From Acinetobacter rongchengensis (GTDB taxonomy: Bacteria; Pseudomonadota; Gammaproteobacteria; Pseudomonadales; Moraxellaceae), in contig NZ_RAXT01000030.1 in the NCBI RefSeq assembly GCF_003611475.1, positions 1-38,841 on the forward strand: a stretch of 38,841 nt of DNA. The letters run 5' to 3'. The translations under genes and the position numbers were made by a program. Of the stretch, positions 26,598-37,112 are shown one piece after another. Each line of letters starts with the position of its first letter. Positions within the stretch are counted from its first letter, which is position 1. The notes under the pieces are model-generated. The model did not search any database. It saw only the letters and a program-made list of their open reading frames with translations, and was not told the origin of the DNA.

Positions 26598-29027
26598 TTA
26601 ATCCCCTAAACTATAGGCAATCACATAATCTCCGTGATCAGGAGACTGACGAGCACCACCCGCAGAAACTACGACATATTGCTTACCTGTTTTTGGTGAA
26701 ATGTAGCTCATCGGTGTTCCTTGGCTACCCACAGGCAAACGTGCTTTCCATAGTTCTTGACCAGTAGAAGAATTAAATGCGCGTAGATAATAATCCTGAG
26801 TAGCTGCAAAGAAGACTAAACCACCTTGAGTCGCCATAGGCCCACCTATCGTTGGCATACCGATCGGAGCTTTAAGCCCCATTTTAATACCCATTGGCCC
26901 TGTATCTTGCACTGTACCTAAAGGCACTTGCCAAGCGATTTTACGCGTTTTCATATCTATCGCAGTCATCGTTCCAAAAGGTGGCTTTTGACATGGAATA
27001 CCAAATACGGACATAAAACGGTTTTTATTCACTTTATACGGTGTGCCTTTCATTGGTACAGCACCCATACCTGTATTCACCTTCTCACCACCATTTGCTT
27101 CGACTTTAAGGTCTTCAGGTGTCTGTTTAATCAGTTGAATCCATAAGCCTAAACGCATGTCATTCACAAACATATATCGATGCGTTGGATCAAATGCAAT
27201 ACTCCCCCAATTCATCCCACCCAAAGAGCCAGGAAAGCTTAAAGAAATATCAGTGCCTGGAGCAGTGAATAAACCTTCATAACGCATAGATTTGAAATTG
27301 ATACGGCACATTAATTGATCAAATGGCGTTGCCCCCCACATATCAGACTCAGTCAAAGTCTGATTACCAATTTGCGGCATTTCAACTGAACGAGGTTGAG
27401 TTTTACTATATTGTTCACCCGGAATATCGGCAACTTTAACAGGCTGTTCAATCACTTTTGTTAATGGCTGACCAGTTAAACGATCTAAGACAAAGAACTG
27501 ACCTGATTTTGTCCCAATAACCACTGCTGGTTTCGTCGTACCATCTTTCAATGGAAAATCGACTAGGCTTGGTTGCATAGGCAAGTCAAAATCCCATAGA
27601 TCATTATGAACCGTTTGATAGATCCATTTTTCATGACCCGTCGTCGCATCTAAGGCCAAGACAGAAGTATTGTATTTATGGTCAATTGGCTGACGATTTC
27701 CACCCCATACATCAACCGATGAACTCCCCATTGGTAAAAATACAGTGTTCATCTGTGGATCATAAGACATCGCTGCCCAAGAGTTCGCAGAACTACGTTT
27801 ATAGATTTCACCTGGTTTTAAAACATAGTTCGGATCAGGATTACGTGGATCAAATGCCCAACGTAATTGTCCAGTGATTGCATCATAGGCACGAATCACT
27901 CCACCTGGCATATCTGCTGCCACGTTATCGGCAATACGGCTCCCCACAATAATGCTGGTACCAGCAATCGTTGGTGCAGAGGTAACTTCAAAACGAGGCG
28001 CCTTAGTTCCATCGCCTAAACCTGTCAATAAATCTACAGTTCCATTTACACCAAAGTCTGCACAACGTTCACCTGTATCCGCATTCACCGCAATTAAACG
28101 CGCATCAGGCGTGTTGGTATACACACGACGCGGACATGCTGTATTGTTCGCTACTGCTATGACTGGTGTTGCACCTGCCAAAGTCGGTTGTTGTAATGGT
28201 TGCGTCGAATCAAAATAAGCCACGCCACGACAACGTTCCCATGCATCTGCTTTAGAATTTACTTCAGCCTTCCAGATTTGTTTTCCAGTATCAGCATCTA
28301 ACGCGATCATATTGTTATGCGGTGTACATAAAAATACTTTATTACCGACTTGCAAAGGTGTCATTTGATCTTCGGCGCCATTGCCTGAACCTGTACTCAA
28401 ATCCCCTGTTTGATAACGCCAAACTTCTTTTAACTTAGACACATTATTACGGTTAATTTGATCCAGTGCAGCAAAGCGACTTCCACCAGCATCATTACCA
28501 TAGTGAGACCAATTCACTTGCTGAGATTCAGCTGTGACTGGAACAAGTGGTAATTCCTGACCATTGGATTTAACCGTTGGATGTGGAATGAACATACCAT
28601 ACAAACCACCCAACATTCCTAAAACAGTAAGACCACCAATGGCATAGGCTGGTGCTGCTAATGCTGTTTGAAATTGATATTTACGAATAGAGGGTAAAGT
28701 CAAAACCAATGCTGCAAACAAGCCTGCAGGAAACATCAGTCTGGAAAATAAGGCCCAAAAATCCCAACCCGCATCAAACAATGACCAAAAGATAGTACCT
28801 AAAAAGACCAATGCAAATATCCATACACCCAGCGCTTTTTTTCGGAAAATAAAAATTGCTGATGCAAGGGTCAATAGTCCTGCTATCAGGAAATACCATG
28901 AACCACCAAGGCTAATGAGTTTCCCACCACCAATCACATAAAATAAACCTGTTAATAACAGGGCAAGTCCCAGTATAAAACACCATATTTTGAATATGGG
29001 CTGAGACTTCGTATGAGGTTCAGACAT
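26598..29027 (-). CDS. quiA: Quinate/shikimate dehydrogenase, PQQ-dependent
   Basis: Oxidises quinate to 3-dehydroquinate and shikimate to 3-dehydroshikimate at the periplasmic face, passing electrons to ubiquinone. The N-terminus has about five membrane helices (about 12-150), as in membrane glucose dehydrogenase. The rest is an eight-bladed PQQ propeller with repeated tryptophan-docking motifs such as GQIWKAEVN, GHEKWIYQT and GQELWKARL. The 809 residues match ADP1 QuiA. A GGAG site lies 8 nt before the ATG. It is the last gene of the qui-pca unit, after the porin quiX. The sequence alone could also fit another membrane PQQ polyol or sugar dehydrogenase; the context decides. Confidence 0.94.
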   Translation of the reverse strand: MSEPHTKSQPIFKIWCFILGLALLLTGLFYVIGGGKLISLGGSWYFLIAGLLTLASAIFIFRKKALGVWIFALVFLGTIFWSLFDAGWDFWALFSRLMFPAGLFAALVLTLPSIRKYQFQTALAAPAYAIGGLTVLGMLGGLYGMFIPHPTVKSNGQELPLVPVTAESQQVNWSHYGNDAGGSRFAALDQINRNNVSKLKEVWRYQTGDLSTGSGNGAEDQMTPLQVGNKVFLCTPHNNMIALDADTGKQIWKAEVNSKADAWERCRGVAYFDSTQPLQQPTLAGATPVIAVANNTACPRRVYTNTPDARLIAVNADTGERCADFGVNGTVDLLTGLGDGTKAPRFEVTSAPTIAGTSIIVGSRIADNVAADMPGGVIRAYDAITGQLRWAFDPRNPDPNYVLKPGEIYKRSSANSWAAMSYDPQMNTVFLPMGSSSVDVWGGNRQPIDHKYNTSVLALDATTGHEKWIYQTVHNDLWDFDLPMQPSLVDFPLKDGTTKPAVVIGTKSGQFFVLDRLTGQPLTKVIEQPVKVADIPGEQYSKTQPRSVEMPQIGNQTLTESDMWGATPFDQLMCRINFKSMRYEGLFTAPGTDISLSFPGSLGGMNWGSIAFDPTHRYMFVNDMRLGLWIQLIKQTPEDLKVEANGGEKVNTGMGAVPMKGTPYKVNKNRFMSVFGIPCQKPPFGTMTAIDMKTRKIAWQVPLGTVQDTGPMGIKMGLKAPIGMPTIGGPMATQGGLVFFAATQDYYLRAFNSSTGQELWKARLPVGSQGTPMSYISPKTGKQYVVVSAGGARQSPDHGDYVIAYSLGD

Positions 29028-29203
29028 ACATTTTACTCCAAGTATTGTGAACTTAAATGATTAACCACTTGCATTTTTAATTATCATTTTCAATCACATA
29101 TGAAAGTTTTACTATGCAAATCGTTTACTTTGATGACTTAAAAAATAATTCAATATAACTACATAGTGGTATATTTTTTAATCAAATTCAAACTAATATG
29201 CTG

Positions 29204-30523
29204 TTAAAAATTAACTTTCATGGTTAAACCTGCAACCCATGCATCATCCACTTCTTTCACACCAGTAGGTTGATAAACATATTGCAAATTCGGTCTCAGC
29301 ATGACTGCTGGTGACCATTGATAGGTATAATTTAATTCAACGTTTAGTTCATCTCGTTGAATTGGAACATAGTCATTGGCAAAAGCATCGTAGTCGTAAT
29401 AACCATTCGCCTCATTGGTGGCAATCTGACGATCTTTCGCCCGATCATTGACCACATAATTGGCTAAACCAAAACCAACAGAATCATTAGGGCGACTATC
29501 GAAAGGACCTTTGTACCAAAGCGCCAATTGTTGTGTACTTTCTACAAATGTTGTGGCCTTATCGTTCACCACGCCATTGAAGCTGACATATAAACCACGC
29601 TTCGGATCTGCCCCATGTTGTGTGAGTTGTTGTTGAGCATTCAACCAAAAACTATGTTTGCCGTCATGGACTTTGCCTGCGGTTTTAACATCATTGGCTT
29701 CAGCATTTGAATACAATGCACCAATTTTATATTCACCCGCTAAACCATTAAATGCAGCTAGTTTTGGCTTCCACGCTAATTCAACAGGAATGGTTACCCC
29801 TTGAACATTATTCATATCTAGATTAAAACCATCACTGTTTGATCCGGTTTTGACATTGTCAGGGTTGACTTCATACACCCCCAAACCAAGTGACCAATCT
29901 GGTGCAAATTGGTATTTCACATTGGTACCCCATAAGCTGACAGGCCAGTTATACCAAATTGAACCGATGGATTTTCCAAGCTGTCCACCACACAAAAGTA
30001 AGTTCTGAAACTCACATTGCGAGCTGTTAAAATCATCAGACATACCCATACGACCAATTTTAAATTGAACTCGGTTGTCGTCAAATCCTGTTTTGATCCA
30101 TGCTTGAGTTAAGCGCCAAATTTTTCCACGACCATAAATTTCTTGACTATTCCCCAAAGTACTAGCACGTGGATCTTTAATACGCTCAAGCGTTAAAGCA
30201 TTACCATCACGCTTGGTTACCATGATTGCTGCAGTGGTATTTTCCCAACCTGCAATTTTGTTTAAATCAAAATTAGCACCCAAAGTCAGCTGTGCTGCAT
30301 TTTCCAAAGTATTATCATCGTTATAACCACCATCAAGATTGGTGGCTGCCTGACTCATAATCGATGCGGTGAATTTATAACCTTGATTTTCCAGTTGCTT
30401 ACGTTCACCGTTCCAATCACCCAATAACCATTGGCGGTCTGCTGAATAAAATTCATTCGCTGAAGCCAATTGACACGTCAAAAGCGCCAAAGAAAATGCG
30501 CCTAGCTTTAAGAGTTGTTGCAT
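29204..30523 (-). CDS. quiX: OprB-type porin of the quinate operon
   Basis: Outer-membrane porin of the carbohydrate-selective OprB family, here probably admitting quinate or shikimate. The signal peptide is residues 1 to about 22 (LASA then NEFY). WLLGDWNGERKQLENQGY is the family N-terminus, and the C-terminus ends in Phe (MKVNF), as for outer-membrane barrels. I use the ATG at 30523, with AAGGA 8 nt before it, giving 439 residues; the longer frame to 30571 would put extra polar residues in front of the signal peptide. Order quiC-quiX-quiA as in ADP1. Confidence 0.9.
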   Translation of the reverse strand: MQQLLKLGAFSLALLTCQLASANEFYSADRQWLLGDWNGERKQLENQGYKFTASIMSQAATNLDGGYNDDNTLENAAQLTLGANFDLNKIAGWENTTAAIMVTKRDGNALTLERIKDPRASTLGNSQEIYGRGKIWRLTQAWIKTGFDDNRVQFKIGRMGMSDDFNSSQCEFQNLLLCGGQLGKSIGSIWYNWPVSLWGTNVKYQFAPDWSLGLGVYEVNPDNVKTGSNSDGFNLDMNNVQGVTIPVELAWKPKLAAFNGLAGEYKIGALYSNAEANDVKTAGKVHDGKHSFWLNAQQQLTQHGADPKRGLYVSFNGVVNDKATTFVESTQQLALWYKGPFDSRPNDSVGFGLANYVVNDRAKDRQIATNEANGYYDYDAFANDYVPIQRDELNVELNYTYQWSPAVMLRPNLQYVYQPTGVKEVDDAWVAGLTMKVNF

Positions 30524-30581
30524 GGTAAATATCCTTTTGAGAGGAAAGCTCAACTCAGATGAGCTTTCCATACAGTTTTTA

Positions 30582-32042
30582 TTATTTAATGCGAACAGCT
30601 GGACTCAGCTCAGAAGTTGCACCCAAATGATCAGTCACATTCGCTGTCGCACTTGCAACACCATTTAATGCTTTCCACGTTGCTTGCCCCTGACCTTGTG
30701 CATTGGTTGTCACCACTTGCATTCCTAAATACTGTTCAGCTTCTTGACCATTGGCTTGATGATTGGCAAAGAATTCAACATGGTAGCGTTGATTTGGCTG
30801 TGCTTGAACTACAGCAGTAATTTGTCCTTTGCTATAGCTTAAACGTGGCGCTTGGATGTTTTGGTTTGGTATAGTGTTACAGCCCTGCTCATTTGGCTGG
30901 GTACAGGTTTTTTGCAGTTTCGCATCTTCAATCACCACACCACCACCACGAGAACCCACAAAACCTGCATGTTCAAGCGCAGGTACAGCAAACACAATAG
31001 CACCTAAACGTTGATTGGGTACACATGAACCACCTGCTTCACAACGTTTAATATCTTTACCATTGTTCCAAATCAAGTTTTTGGTCAATGTTGTACGGGC
31101 ATTGGCATCTTTTTCTGAACGAATGGCTATTCCTAAACGATTACCATGAACCTTATTGCTGTCAAAGATGTTGCCATCACCCGTTAAGTTAAAACCAATT
31201 GAGTTATTGCTCAGTTCGTTATAAGCAACATAGTTACGTTTCCCCCAGTTGATTTGTAAACCATCCGAGTAGTTTTCAAATTTGTTCCCGACCACCGCAT
31301 TATCATTCCCCCAAAGAATTTCAATGCCTTGAGATGGCTCTGGATTGGCTTTGGTTGAAGTAAATAGATTATTCGCTACTAGGTTAAATGCCGCACCGCG
31401 GGTCAGCTCTAAGCCATCCCCATTATCGACAAACAAGTTGTTCAAAACTTTGTTGTTATTGGTGGTGGTTGAGGTTGGATTCCCTTTACCATCATCACCT
31501 GTCAACATTACGCCTGAACCACCGTAGTTATTACTGATACGGTTGTGCTGAATCAAGTTGTTGCTTGAACGGTTAATCAAGACACCAATACAGAAACGGT
31601 GAATATCGAGACCTTTTAGTGTCACCCCATTCACATCTTGTAGAACTAGCCCTGGTAAAGTCATGGTACGTACGTTGGTTCCGTATTGTTCAGGGTTAGC
31701 CCCTGGGCAGGCTTTCGCACCTTCACCTTTGATGTAGTTTGAACCATCAATGGCAATAAACTCGCCTGTTTTATCCCACTGAGTACCAATAATTTTTACG
31801 GAAGATTTAATTGGTGGTAAAGCTTGATCAAGCTTAATCACATAAGGGGCCTTACCTATAGCTTGAATCTGAATTTCATTTGTTTGTGCAATATTTGTAT
31901 TCGACTGCTCAATTGCCCAACGTAATGAACCTTTTGCACCATCATCTTGATAGCGGTCAACAATATAAGTTTCTGCACTGGCAAAACCTGATGCAGCCAA
32001 ACTTAAAACCAGTGTCGTTAAACGTAAGGTTGATAATTTCAT
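30582..32042 (-). CDS. quiC: 3-Dehydroshikimate dehydratase, periplasmic
   Basis: Dehydrates 3-dehydroshikimate to protocatechuate. This is the QuiC type of ADP1, a right-handed beta-helix (NosD/pectate-lyase-like) protein unrelated to the TIM-barrel AsbF/Qa-4 enzymes. A Sec signal peptide spans residues 1-23 (ASA then ETY). The parallel beta-helix repeats run through about 120-330, with repeating Asn-rich turns (NNLIQHNRISNN, NAVVGNKFENYS). A beta-sandwich-like tail follows. The ATG at 32042 has AAGGA 7 nt upstream; a TTG two codons earlier is less likely. The mature protein acts in the periplasm. Confidence 0.92.
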   Translation of the reverse strand: MKLSTLRLTTLVLSLAASGFASAETYIVDRYQDDGAKGSLRWAIEQSNTNIAQTNEIQIQAIGKAPYVIKLDQALPPIKSSVKIIGTQWDKTGEFIAIDGSNYIKGEGAKACPGANPEQYGTNVRTMTLPGLVLQDVNGVTLKGLDIHRFCIGVLINRSSNNLIQHNRISNNYGGSGVMLTGDDGKGNPTSTTTNNNKVLNNLFVDNGDGLELTRGAAFNLVANNLFTSTKANPEPSQGIEILWGNDNAVVGNKFENYSDGLQINWGKRNYVAYNELSNNSIGFNLTGDGNIFDSNKVHGNRLGIAIRSEKDANARTTLTKNLIWNNGKDIKRCEAGGSCVPNQRLGAIVFAVPALEHAGFVGSRGGGVVIEDAKLQKTCTQPNEQGCNTIPNQNIQAPRLSYSKGQITAVVQAQPNQRYHVEFFANHQANGQEAEQYLGMQVVTTNAQGQGQATWKALNGVASATANVTDHLGATSELSPAVRIK

Positions 32043-32069
32043 ATTCAAATCCTTGTATATCTAGAAGTC

Positions 32070-32927
32070 TTAAGGAGTAGGCTGCACGGTTTTAAGGAAC
32101 TGTTTAAGTTGGGTCACATCAATTTGACCTGGCGCTGAAGCCTCACCAATCATACCGAAACTCAGGCTGCCACCCATGTTCGCAGTGGCAACACGTGAAA
32201 TTGTGCCTAACTGCCCCATCGACATTGTCAGCAGCGGTTTTTGACTTTTTTGACTCACTGACAACGTTGCATTCATGAGGGTAAAGACATCTTGTTTAGA
32301 TTTCGGCATCACTGCAATTTTCAAAATATCTGCGCCCATTTGATCTTGTTTAAGTAAACGGCTTTCAATGTCATGTTGTTCTGGCGTTTTATTAAAATCG
32401 TGATTCGACATGATCACTAATACATGTTTATCATGCGCCAATTTGGTTAATTTCGCGACACTTTCTGGATCACGGAACATTTCAATATCGAGTAATTGCA
32501 TGAATGGCTTTTTCAAGTATTCACGATAAATTTTTTCATAGTCTTGGTCAGAAACCGTCATTTTTCCACCTTCATTATGGGTACGAATGGTGGCAATTAA
32601 GGGCTTATCTTTAAGAATCTGATTCAACTGCTGACCTAGTGCAATTACTTTTTTCGTGTCCGCTGCAAATTCGAGTAAATCAATACGGAACTCAGCCAAA
32701 TCTGCATCTGGATTACTCGCGATTACTTTGGCTTGTGCAAGCGCTTGTTCAGCAGTTTTGGCAGTAATAGGAACAATAGTTTTCACGGGTAAATCACCAA
32801 TATTGACGTTTTTAACCATATAGTGCTGTACACTAGATTGAGCCGCTTCAACTGCAAATGCTGGCATTGCCGCAATAACTGCACTGCTTAAGCAAATTTG
32901 CATTGCTAATTTTTTGATCATCATCAT
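32070..32927 (-). CDS. quiB: 3-Dehydroquinate dehydratase type I, exported
   Basis: Catabolic type I dehydroquinase converting 3-dehydroquinate to 3-dehydroshikimate through a Schiff base. The active-site His176 (SNHDF) and Lys203 (ILKIA) correspond to E. coli AroD His143 and Lys170, and the EFRIDLLE substrate-binding strand is at 79-86. Unlike AroD it has a Sec signal peptide (1-25, AFA then VEA), placing it in the periplasm next to QuiA and QuiC. The first of three ATG codons at 32927 is chosen, with AAGGA 6 nt before it (285 residues); the open frame extends to 33065 without a ribosome site. It follows pcaG after about 150 bp. Confidence 0.93.
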   Translation of the reverse strand: MMMIKKLAMQICLSSAVIAAMPAFAVEAAQSSVQHYMVKNVNIGDLPVKTIVPITAKTAEQALAQAKVIASNPDADLAEFRIDLLEFAADTKKVIALGQQLNQILKDKPLIATIRTHNEGGKMTVSDQDYEKIYREYLKKPFMQLLDIEMFRDPESVAKLTKLAHDKHVLVIMSNHDFNKTPEQHDIESRLLKQDQMGADILKIAVMPKSKQDVFTLMNATLSVSQKSQKPLLTMSMGQLGTISRVATANMGGSLSFGMIGEASAPGQIDVTQLKQFLKTVQPTP

Positions 32928-33080
32928 TACAGTTCCTTGTATTTTCAATACTATTGCCTGACTTCGGTCATCAGCCATAAACTTAGGTGAGATACATGCA
33001 ATGGAACATACAATCACCCCATATAAACTTTTATCTATCGGGCTCAAGTGCAAGACATCCCACACCGAGCCCGTGACAGC

Positions 33081-33710
33081 TTAGATATCTAAAAAGACCG
33101 TTTCTTCTTCGCCTTGTATACGAATATCAAAACGATAAATCACTTCACCATCACGCTCTTCGCGCTTCGCAATTAAAGTCTGACGACGAGGTGCCCATTC
33201 AATACTTTTTAATACTGGATCTTGTGCATTAGCTTCAGCTTCATCTTCAAAATACACACGAGTATTTAAGCCAATATTGATGCCGCGTGCGAAAATGATT
33301 AGTGCAATATGCGGAGCTTGAGTTGTGCCTTTACGTCCCGGCACTGCACCTGGTTTAATGGTATTGAAACTCCAAAAACCTGTTTCAAAATCAGCACCTG
33401 TACGCCCCCAGCCAAGGAAATTTGCATCAGCCTGCTTGCCTTGCGTATCTGCAGCACTTGGGTATACGCCATTAGCATCCGCCTGCCATATTTCAATCAA
33501 TACATCTCGTAAGGGTAAACCCAAACCATCAAATACTTGGCCTTCTAAACGAATACGCTCACCCGCAGTATTTTCCTGTACCAATTGATTGTTGAAATTA
33601 TTTTCAAATACTTCAATGTTGGCTTGTTTTGGTAATAAACCAATATGTACGTATGGTCCACCTGTTTGAGATGGTGTTTCATGCAATTCCTGAAAATTCC
33701 AATGGTTCAT
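33081..33710 (-). CDS. pcaG: Protocatechuate 3,4-dioxygenase alpha subunit
   Basis: Alpha subunit of the intradiol dioxygenase that opens protocatechuate to 3-carboxy-cis,cis-muconate. It has the common intradiol fold (GQVFDGLGLPLRDVLIEIWQAD) and the N-terminal ETPSQTGGPYVHIGL, but lacks the full iron-ligand set, as expected for PcaG. The start at 33710 gives 209 residues; GGAG lies 6 nt before it, and that site would fall inside the protein if the ATG at 33722 were used. It directly follows pcaH (15 bp). Confidence 0.96.
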   Translation of the reverse strand: MNHWNFQELHETPSQTGGPYVHIGLLPKQANIEVFENNFNNQLVQENTAGERIRLEGQVFDGLGLPLRDVLIEIWQADANGVYPSAADTQGKQADANFLGWGRTGADFETGFWSFNTIKPGAVPGRKGTTQAPHIALIIFARGINIGLNTRVYFEDEAEANAQDPVLKSIEWAPRRQTLIAKREERDGEVIYRFDIRIQGEEETVFLDI

Positions 33711-33725
33711 GTTGTTCTCCATATA

Positions 33726-34463
<738 letters not shown>

Positions 34464-34477
34464 TTAATCTTGTTCCA

Positions 34478-34912
34478 TTACTCTTGATTCATTTGTTCTT
34501 GGTTGAACTGCTGTTCACTCAATTTTTGCGGCGCAATACCCAAATCTGCAAAAACTTCTTCTGCCATATGCATGGCTGCATTGGCTGCAGGTAAACCTGC
34601 ATAGAGTGAACAGTGCAAGATCAACTCTTTTAAGTCATTCTTAGTCACACCATTATTAAAACATGCACGTAAATGCATACGTAGTTCGTCTTCACGGCCC
34701 AGTGACAATAAAACCGCAATGGTGACTAAACTACGGGTATGACGTGGTAAACCAGGCCTAGACCAAACTTCGCCCCATGCAAAACGACTAATAAAGTTTT
34801 GAAAGTCAGCATTGAAATCATTCAAGTTCTCAAGTGAACGACCGACATGCTTTTCACCCAGCACTTCAGTTCGAACTTTGATCCCTTGTTCATAGCGTTG
34901 TTCATCATTCAT
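34478..34912 (-). CDS. pcaC: 4-Carboxymuconolactone decarboxylase
   Basis: Decarboxylates 4-carboxymuconolactone to 3-oxoadipate enol-lactone. A small all-helical protein of the CMD/AhpD-like fold (144 residues), with the family segment LRMHLRACFNNGVTKNDL and the following ELILHCSLYAGLPAANAA. It lacks the CxxC of AhpD peroxidase relatives, as normal for PcaC. GAGG lies 8 nt before the start. pcaK ends 14 bp upstream. It is separate from PcaD here, not a fused PcaL. Confidence 0.95.
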   Translation of the reverse strand: MNDEQRYEQGIKVRTEVLGEKHVGRSLENLNDFNADFQNFISRFAWGEVWSRPGLPRHTRSLVTIAVLLSLGREDELRMHLRACFNNGVTKNDLKELILHCSLYAGLPAANAAMHMAEEVFADLGIAPQKLSEQQFNQEQMNQE

Positions 34913-34926
34913 ATGAGAAACCTCAA

Positions 34927-36282
34927 TTAAGTTGCGTCAGTATGTGCAACCAGTGATTTAACAAAAATTGCGACAGCCGCTGCAGTTGCAGGAATCATGA
35001 GCAAGCTCAAGATCGCAGTAAATGACCAGTCATTACCAAGTAATACCGCACCAATCCAAGCACCAAATACCGCACCGAAACGACCAATTCCAGACATCCA
35101 AGCCACACCTGTTGCACGGCATTGCGTCGGATAAAACCGAGCACTGAGTGCTGGCATAGCAGACTGCGCACCATTAATCGCAACACCTGCGCAAAGTACT
35201 AAAATGGCAAGTAATGTCGGATTTGCTAAGCTCTGTCCCACAGCGAGGGCAAAGATCCCAGCGACAAAGTAGAAACCTGCAATAATACGGTTAGGGTTGA
35301 AACGATCCATTGCCCAGCCAATAAATAAAGCACTGAGTACACCACCAAACTGGAATAAACCACCGATAAATGCGGCACGTTCCATAGTCGCACCAGTTTC
35401 ACGCATTAAGGTTGGTAACCAACTGGTAAGCAAATAAATCATCACTAAACCCATGAAATAGGTCAGCCACAATAAAACCGTACCTTTGACATATTTCTGA
35501 GAGAACAGCATGCTGAACACACCCTTCTTCTTCTCACCTTCCGCTTTTTCTTCCGGCACATGAAACTCAGTAACACCCTGTACTTTTTCAGGTGCAATAT
35601 GCGTTAAAATTTTGCGGACTTTTTCGCTGTCACGACCTTTCACTATCAAGAAACGATAAGATTCAGGTAAGAAGAAAATCACCATAATCATCAAAATCAG
35701 TGGTGACCAACCACCCAATAAAAATAAGCTATGCCAACCAAATGTTGGGATTAACCAACTGCTGATGAAACCACCTGTCGCCATACCCAAGTTGTAACCA
35801 CAGAACATGCAAGTGACGAGTAACGAGCGAGAGCGTTGCGGGCAATACTCAGAAAATAGCGTGGTTGCGTTCGGCATTGCCGCACCCAAACCAATACCCG
35901 TTAAAAAGCGCAGTACCACTAAAGTGTTTAAGTCAGTTGCATATGCCGATGCCAAGGTAAAGCCACCGAAAATCAACATAGAAACACTTAAAACAATTTT
36001 TCGCCCAAAGCGGTCAGCGGTTGGACCAGACACCAGTGCACCAATAATCATGCCGCCTAAGGCTGCACTCATGACTGGGCCCAGTTGCGAACGATCTATC
36101 CCCCAATCTTGTGCCAAGGCTGGAGCAATAAAACCCATTGCCGCAGTATCAATACCATCAACAAAAACAATGAGAAAACATACAATTGCGATAAGCCACT
36201 GATATTTGCTAATCGGTGCATCATTAATCAGTGCTTGTGCGTCTATACTCGTTTTTTGAGTAACGTATTCCTGAGACGCCAT
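34927..36282 (-). CDS. pcaK: 4-Hydroxybenzoate/protocatechuate MFS transporter
   Basis: Aromatic acid:proton symporter of 451 residues with 12 helices. The family motif FVDGIDTAAMGFIAPA is in helix 1, and SGPTADRFGRK in loop 2-3; LTGIGLGAAMPNATTL marks helix 4. The central cytoplasmic loop is long and charged (about 235-255, EEKAEGEKKKG). Imports protocatechuate released in the periplasm by QuiC, and 4-hydroxybenzoate. A strong AAGGAGG site lies 5 nt before the ATG. Placed between pcaD and pcaC as in ADP1. Confidence 0.95.
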   Translation of the reverse strand: MASQEYVTQKTSIDAQALINDAPISKYQWLIAIVCFLIVFVDGIDTAAMGFIAPALAQDWGIDRSQLGPVMSAALGGMIIGALVSGPTADRFGRKIVLSVSMLIFGGFTLASAYATDLNTLVVLRFLTGIGLGAAMPNATTLFSEYCPQRSRSLLVTCMFCGYNLGMATGGFISSWLIPTFGWHSLFLLGGWSPLILMIMVIFFLPESYRFLIVKGRDSEKVRKILTHIAPEKVQGVTEFHVPEEKAEGEKKKGVFSMLFSQKYVKGTVLLWLTYFMGLVMIYLLTSWLPTLMRETGATMERAAFIGGLFQFGGVLSALFIGWAMDRFNPNRIIAGFYFVAGIFALAVGQSLANPTLLAILVLCAGVAINGAQSAMPALSARFYPTQCRATGVAWMSGIGRFGAVFGAWIGAVLLGNDWSFTAILSLLMIPATAAAVAIFVKSLVAHTDAT

Positions 36283-36323
36283 ACCTACCTCCTTGGGCTG
36301 AAAGTCCTTTTAAAATCCTTAAA

Positions 36324-37112
36324 CTATTGAATCGATCCAATAAACTGACTGAGGGTTTGATTAAATAACTCAGGCTGTTCGATATTGGAAAGATGCGATG
36401 CATTTATCACCGCGAGTTCACTATCTTGAATCTGTTGTTGCATAAAAACGCTATCTGCCACTGTGGTAACTGGGTCAAATGCGCCTGCAATCAATAAGGT
36501 TGGAATGTGAATATTATGAATCTCATTACTCAAATCAGCTTGTGCCAAAGCACGGCAAGATTCTGCATAACCCAGTGCTGGCGTAGTCGCTAAAGACTGA
36601 ATCGTTCGTTGTGCCAAAGCATCATGTTGATAATTAAACTCCTCACTGAACCAACGGGTATGGGTGGTCTTGACCAAATCAGCTACACCATTCTCAGTCA
36701 CGGCATCAGCACGTGCATTCCAGCCCTCTGCCGTCCAAATTTTAGCTGCAGAGTTCGCCACAGTAATGCTGTGAAAACGCTCCGAATGGTGAATACCGAG
36801 CCATAAAGCCGTCATACCGCCCATTGAAATTCCACAGAAATGCGCTTTTTCAATATTTAAACCGTTCAGAATATCAATCACATCTTCTGCAAGATTTTGT
36901 ACAGTGGTCTGCTCAATCACATCGCTTTGCCCATGACCACGTGTGTCATAAGTCACCACTTTGAACTGCTGTTCAAAAGCAGCAATTTGGGGCTGCCACA
37001 TGCCTTTATCGGTACCCAATGAGTTTGAAAATATAATCACAGGTGCATTGTCTTGCCCACTGATTGCAACAGATAAAGTCTTACCTTGACGATTGGTCAT
37101 CGTGATATTCAC
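36324..37112 (-). CDS. pcaD: 3-Oxoadipate enol-lactonase
   Basis: Hydrolyses 3-oxoadipate enol-lactone to 3-oxoadipate. An alpha/beta-hydrolase of 262 residues with Ser96 in GISMGG, Asp213 (AFDPVT) and His240 (ASHLSN), and the oxyanion region FSNSLGTDKGMW. The likely start is a GTG at 37112 whose GTGA overlaps the pcaB stop codon; AGGAG lies 7 nt before it. An ATG four codons further (37100) is the alternative. The overlap suggests translational coupling to pcaB. Confidence 0.94.
   Translation of the reverse strand: MNITMTNRQGKTLSVAISGQDNAPVIIFSNSLGTDKGMWQPQIAAFEQQFKVVTYDTRGHGQSDVIEQTTVQNLAEDVIDILNGLNIEKAHFCGISMGGMTALWLGIHHSERFHSITVANSAAKIWTAEGWNARADAVTENGVADLVKTTHTRWFSEEFNYQHDALAQRTIQSLATTPALGYAESCRALAQADLSNEIHNIHIPTLLIAGAFDPVTTVADSVFMQQQIQDSELAVINASHLSNIEQPELFNQTLSQFIGSIQ

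Noticed and set aside
32928..33065. N-terminal extension of quiB to 33065
   Set aside because: It would place over 40 residues before a typical signal peptide and lacks a ribosome site; ATG 32927 has AAGGA at 6 nt.
33325..33588. Open frame on the plus strand opposite pcaG
   Set aside because: It lies fully inside a well-supported gene on the other strand and has no recognisable product; it is a shadow frame. The same holds for other antisense frames inside fadH, quiC, pcaK and pcaB.
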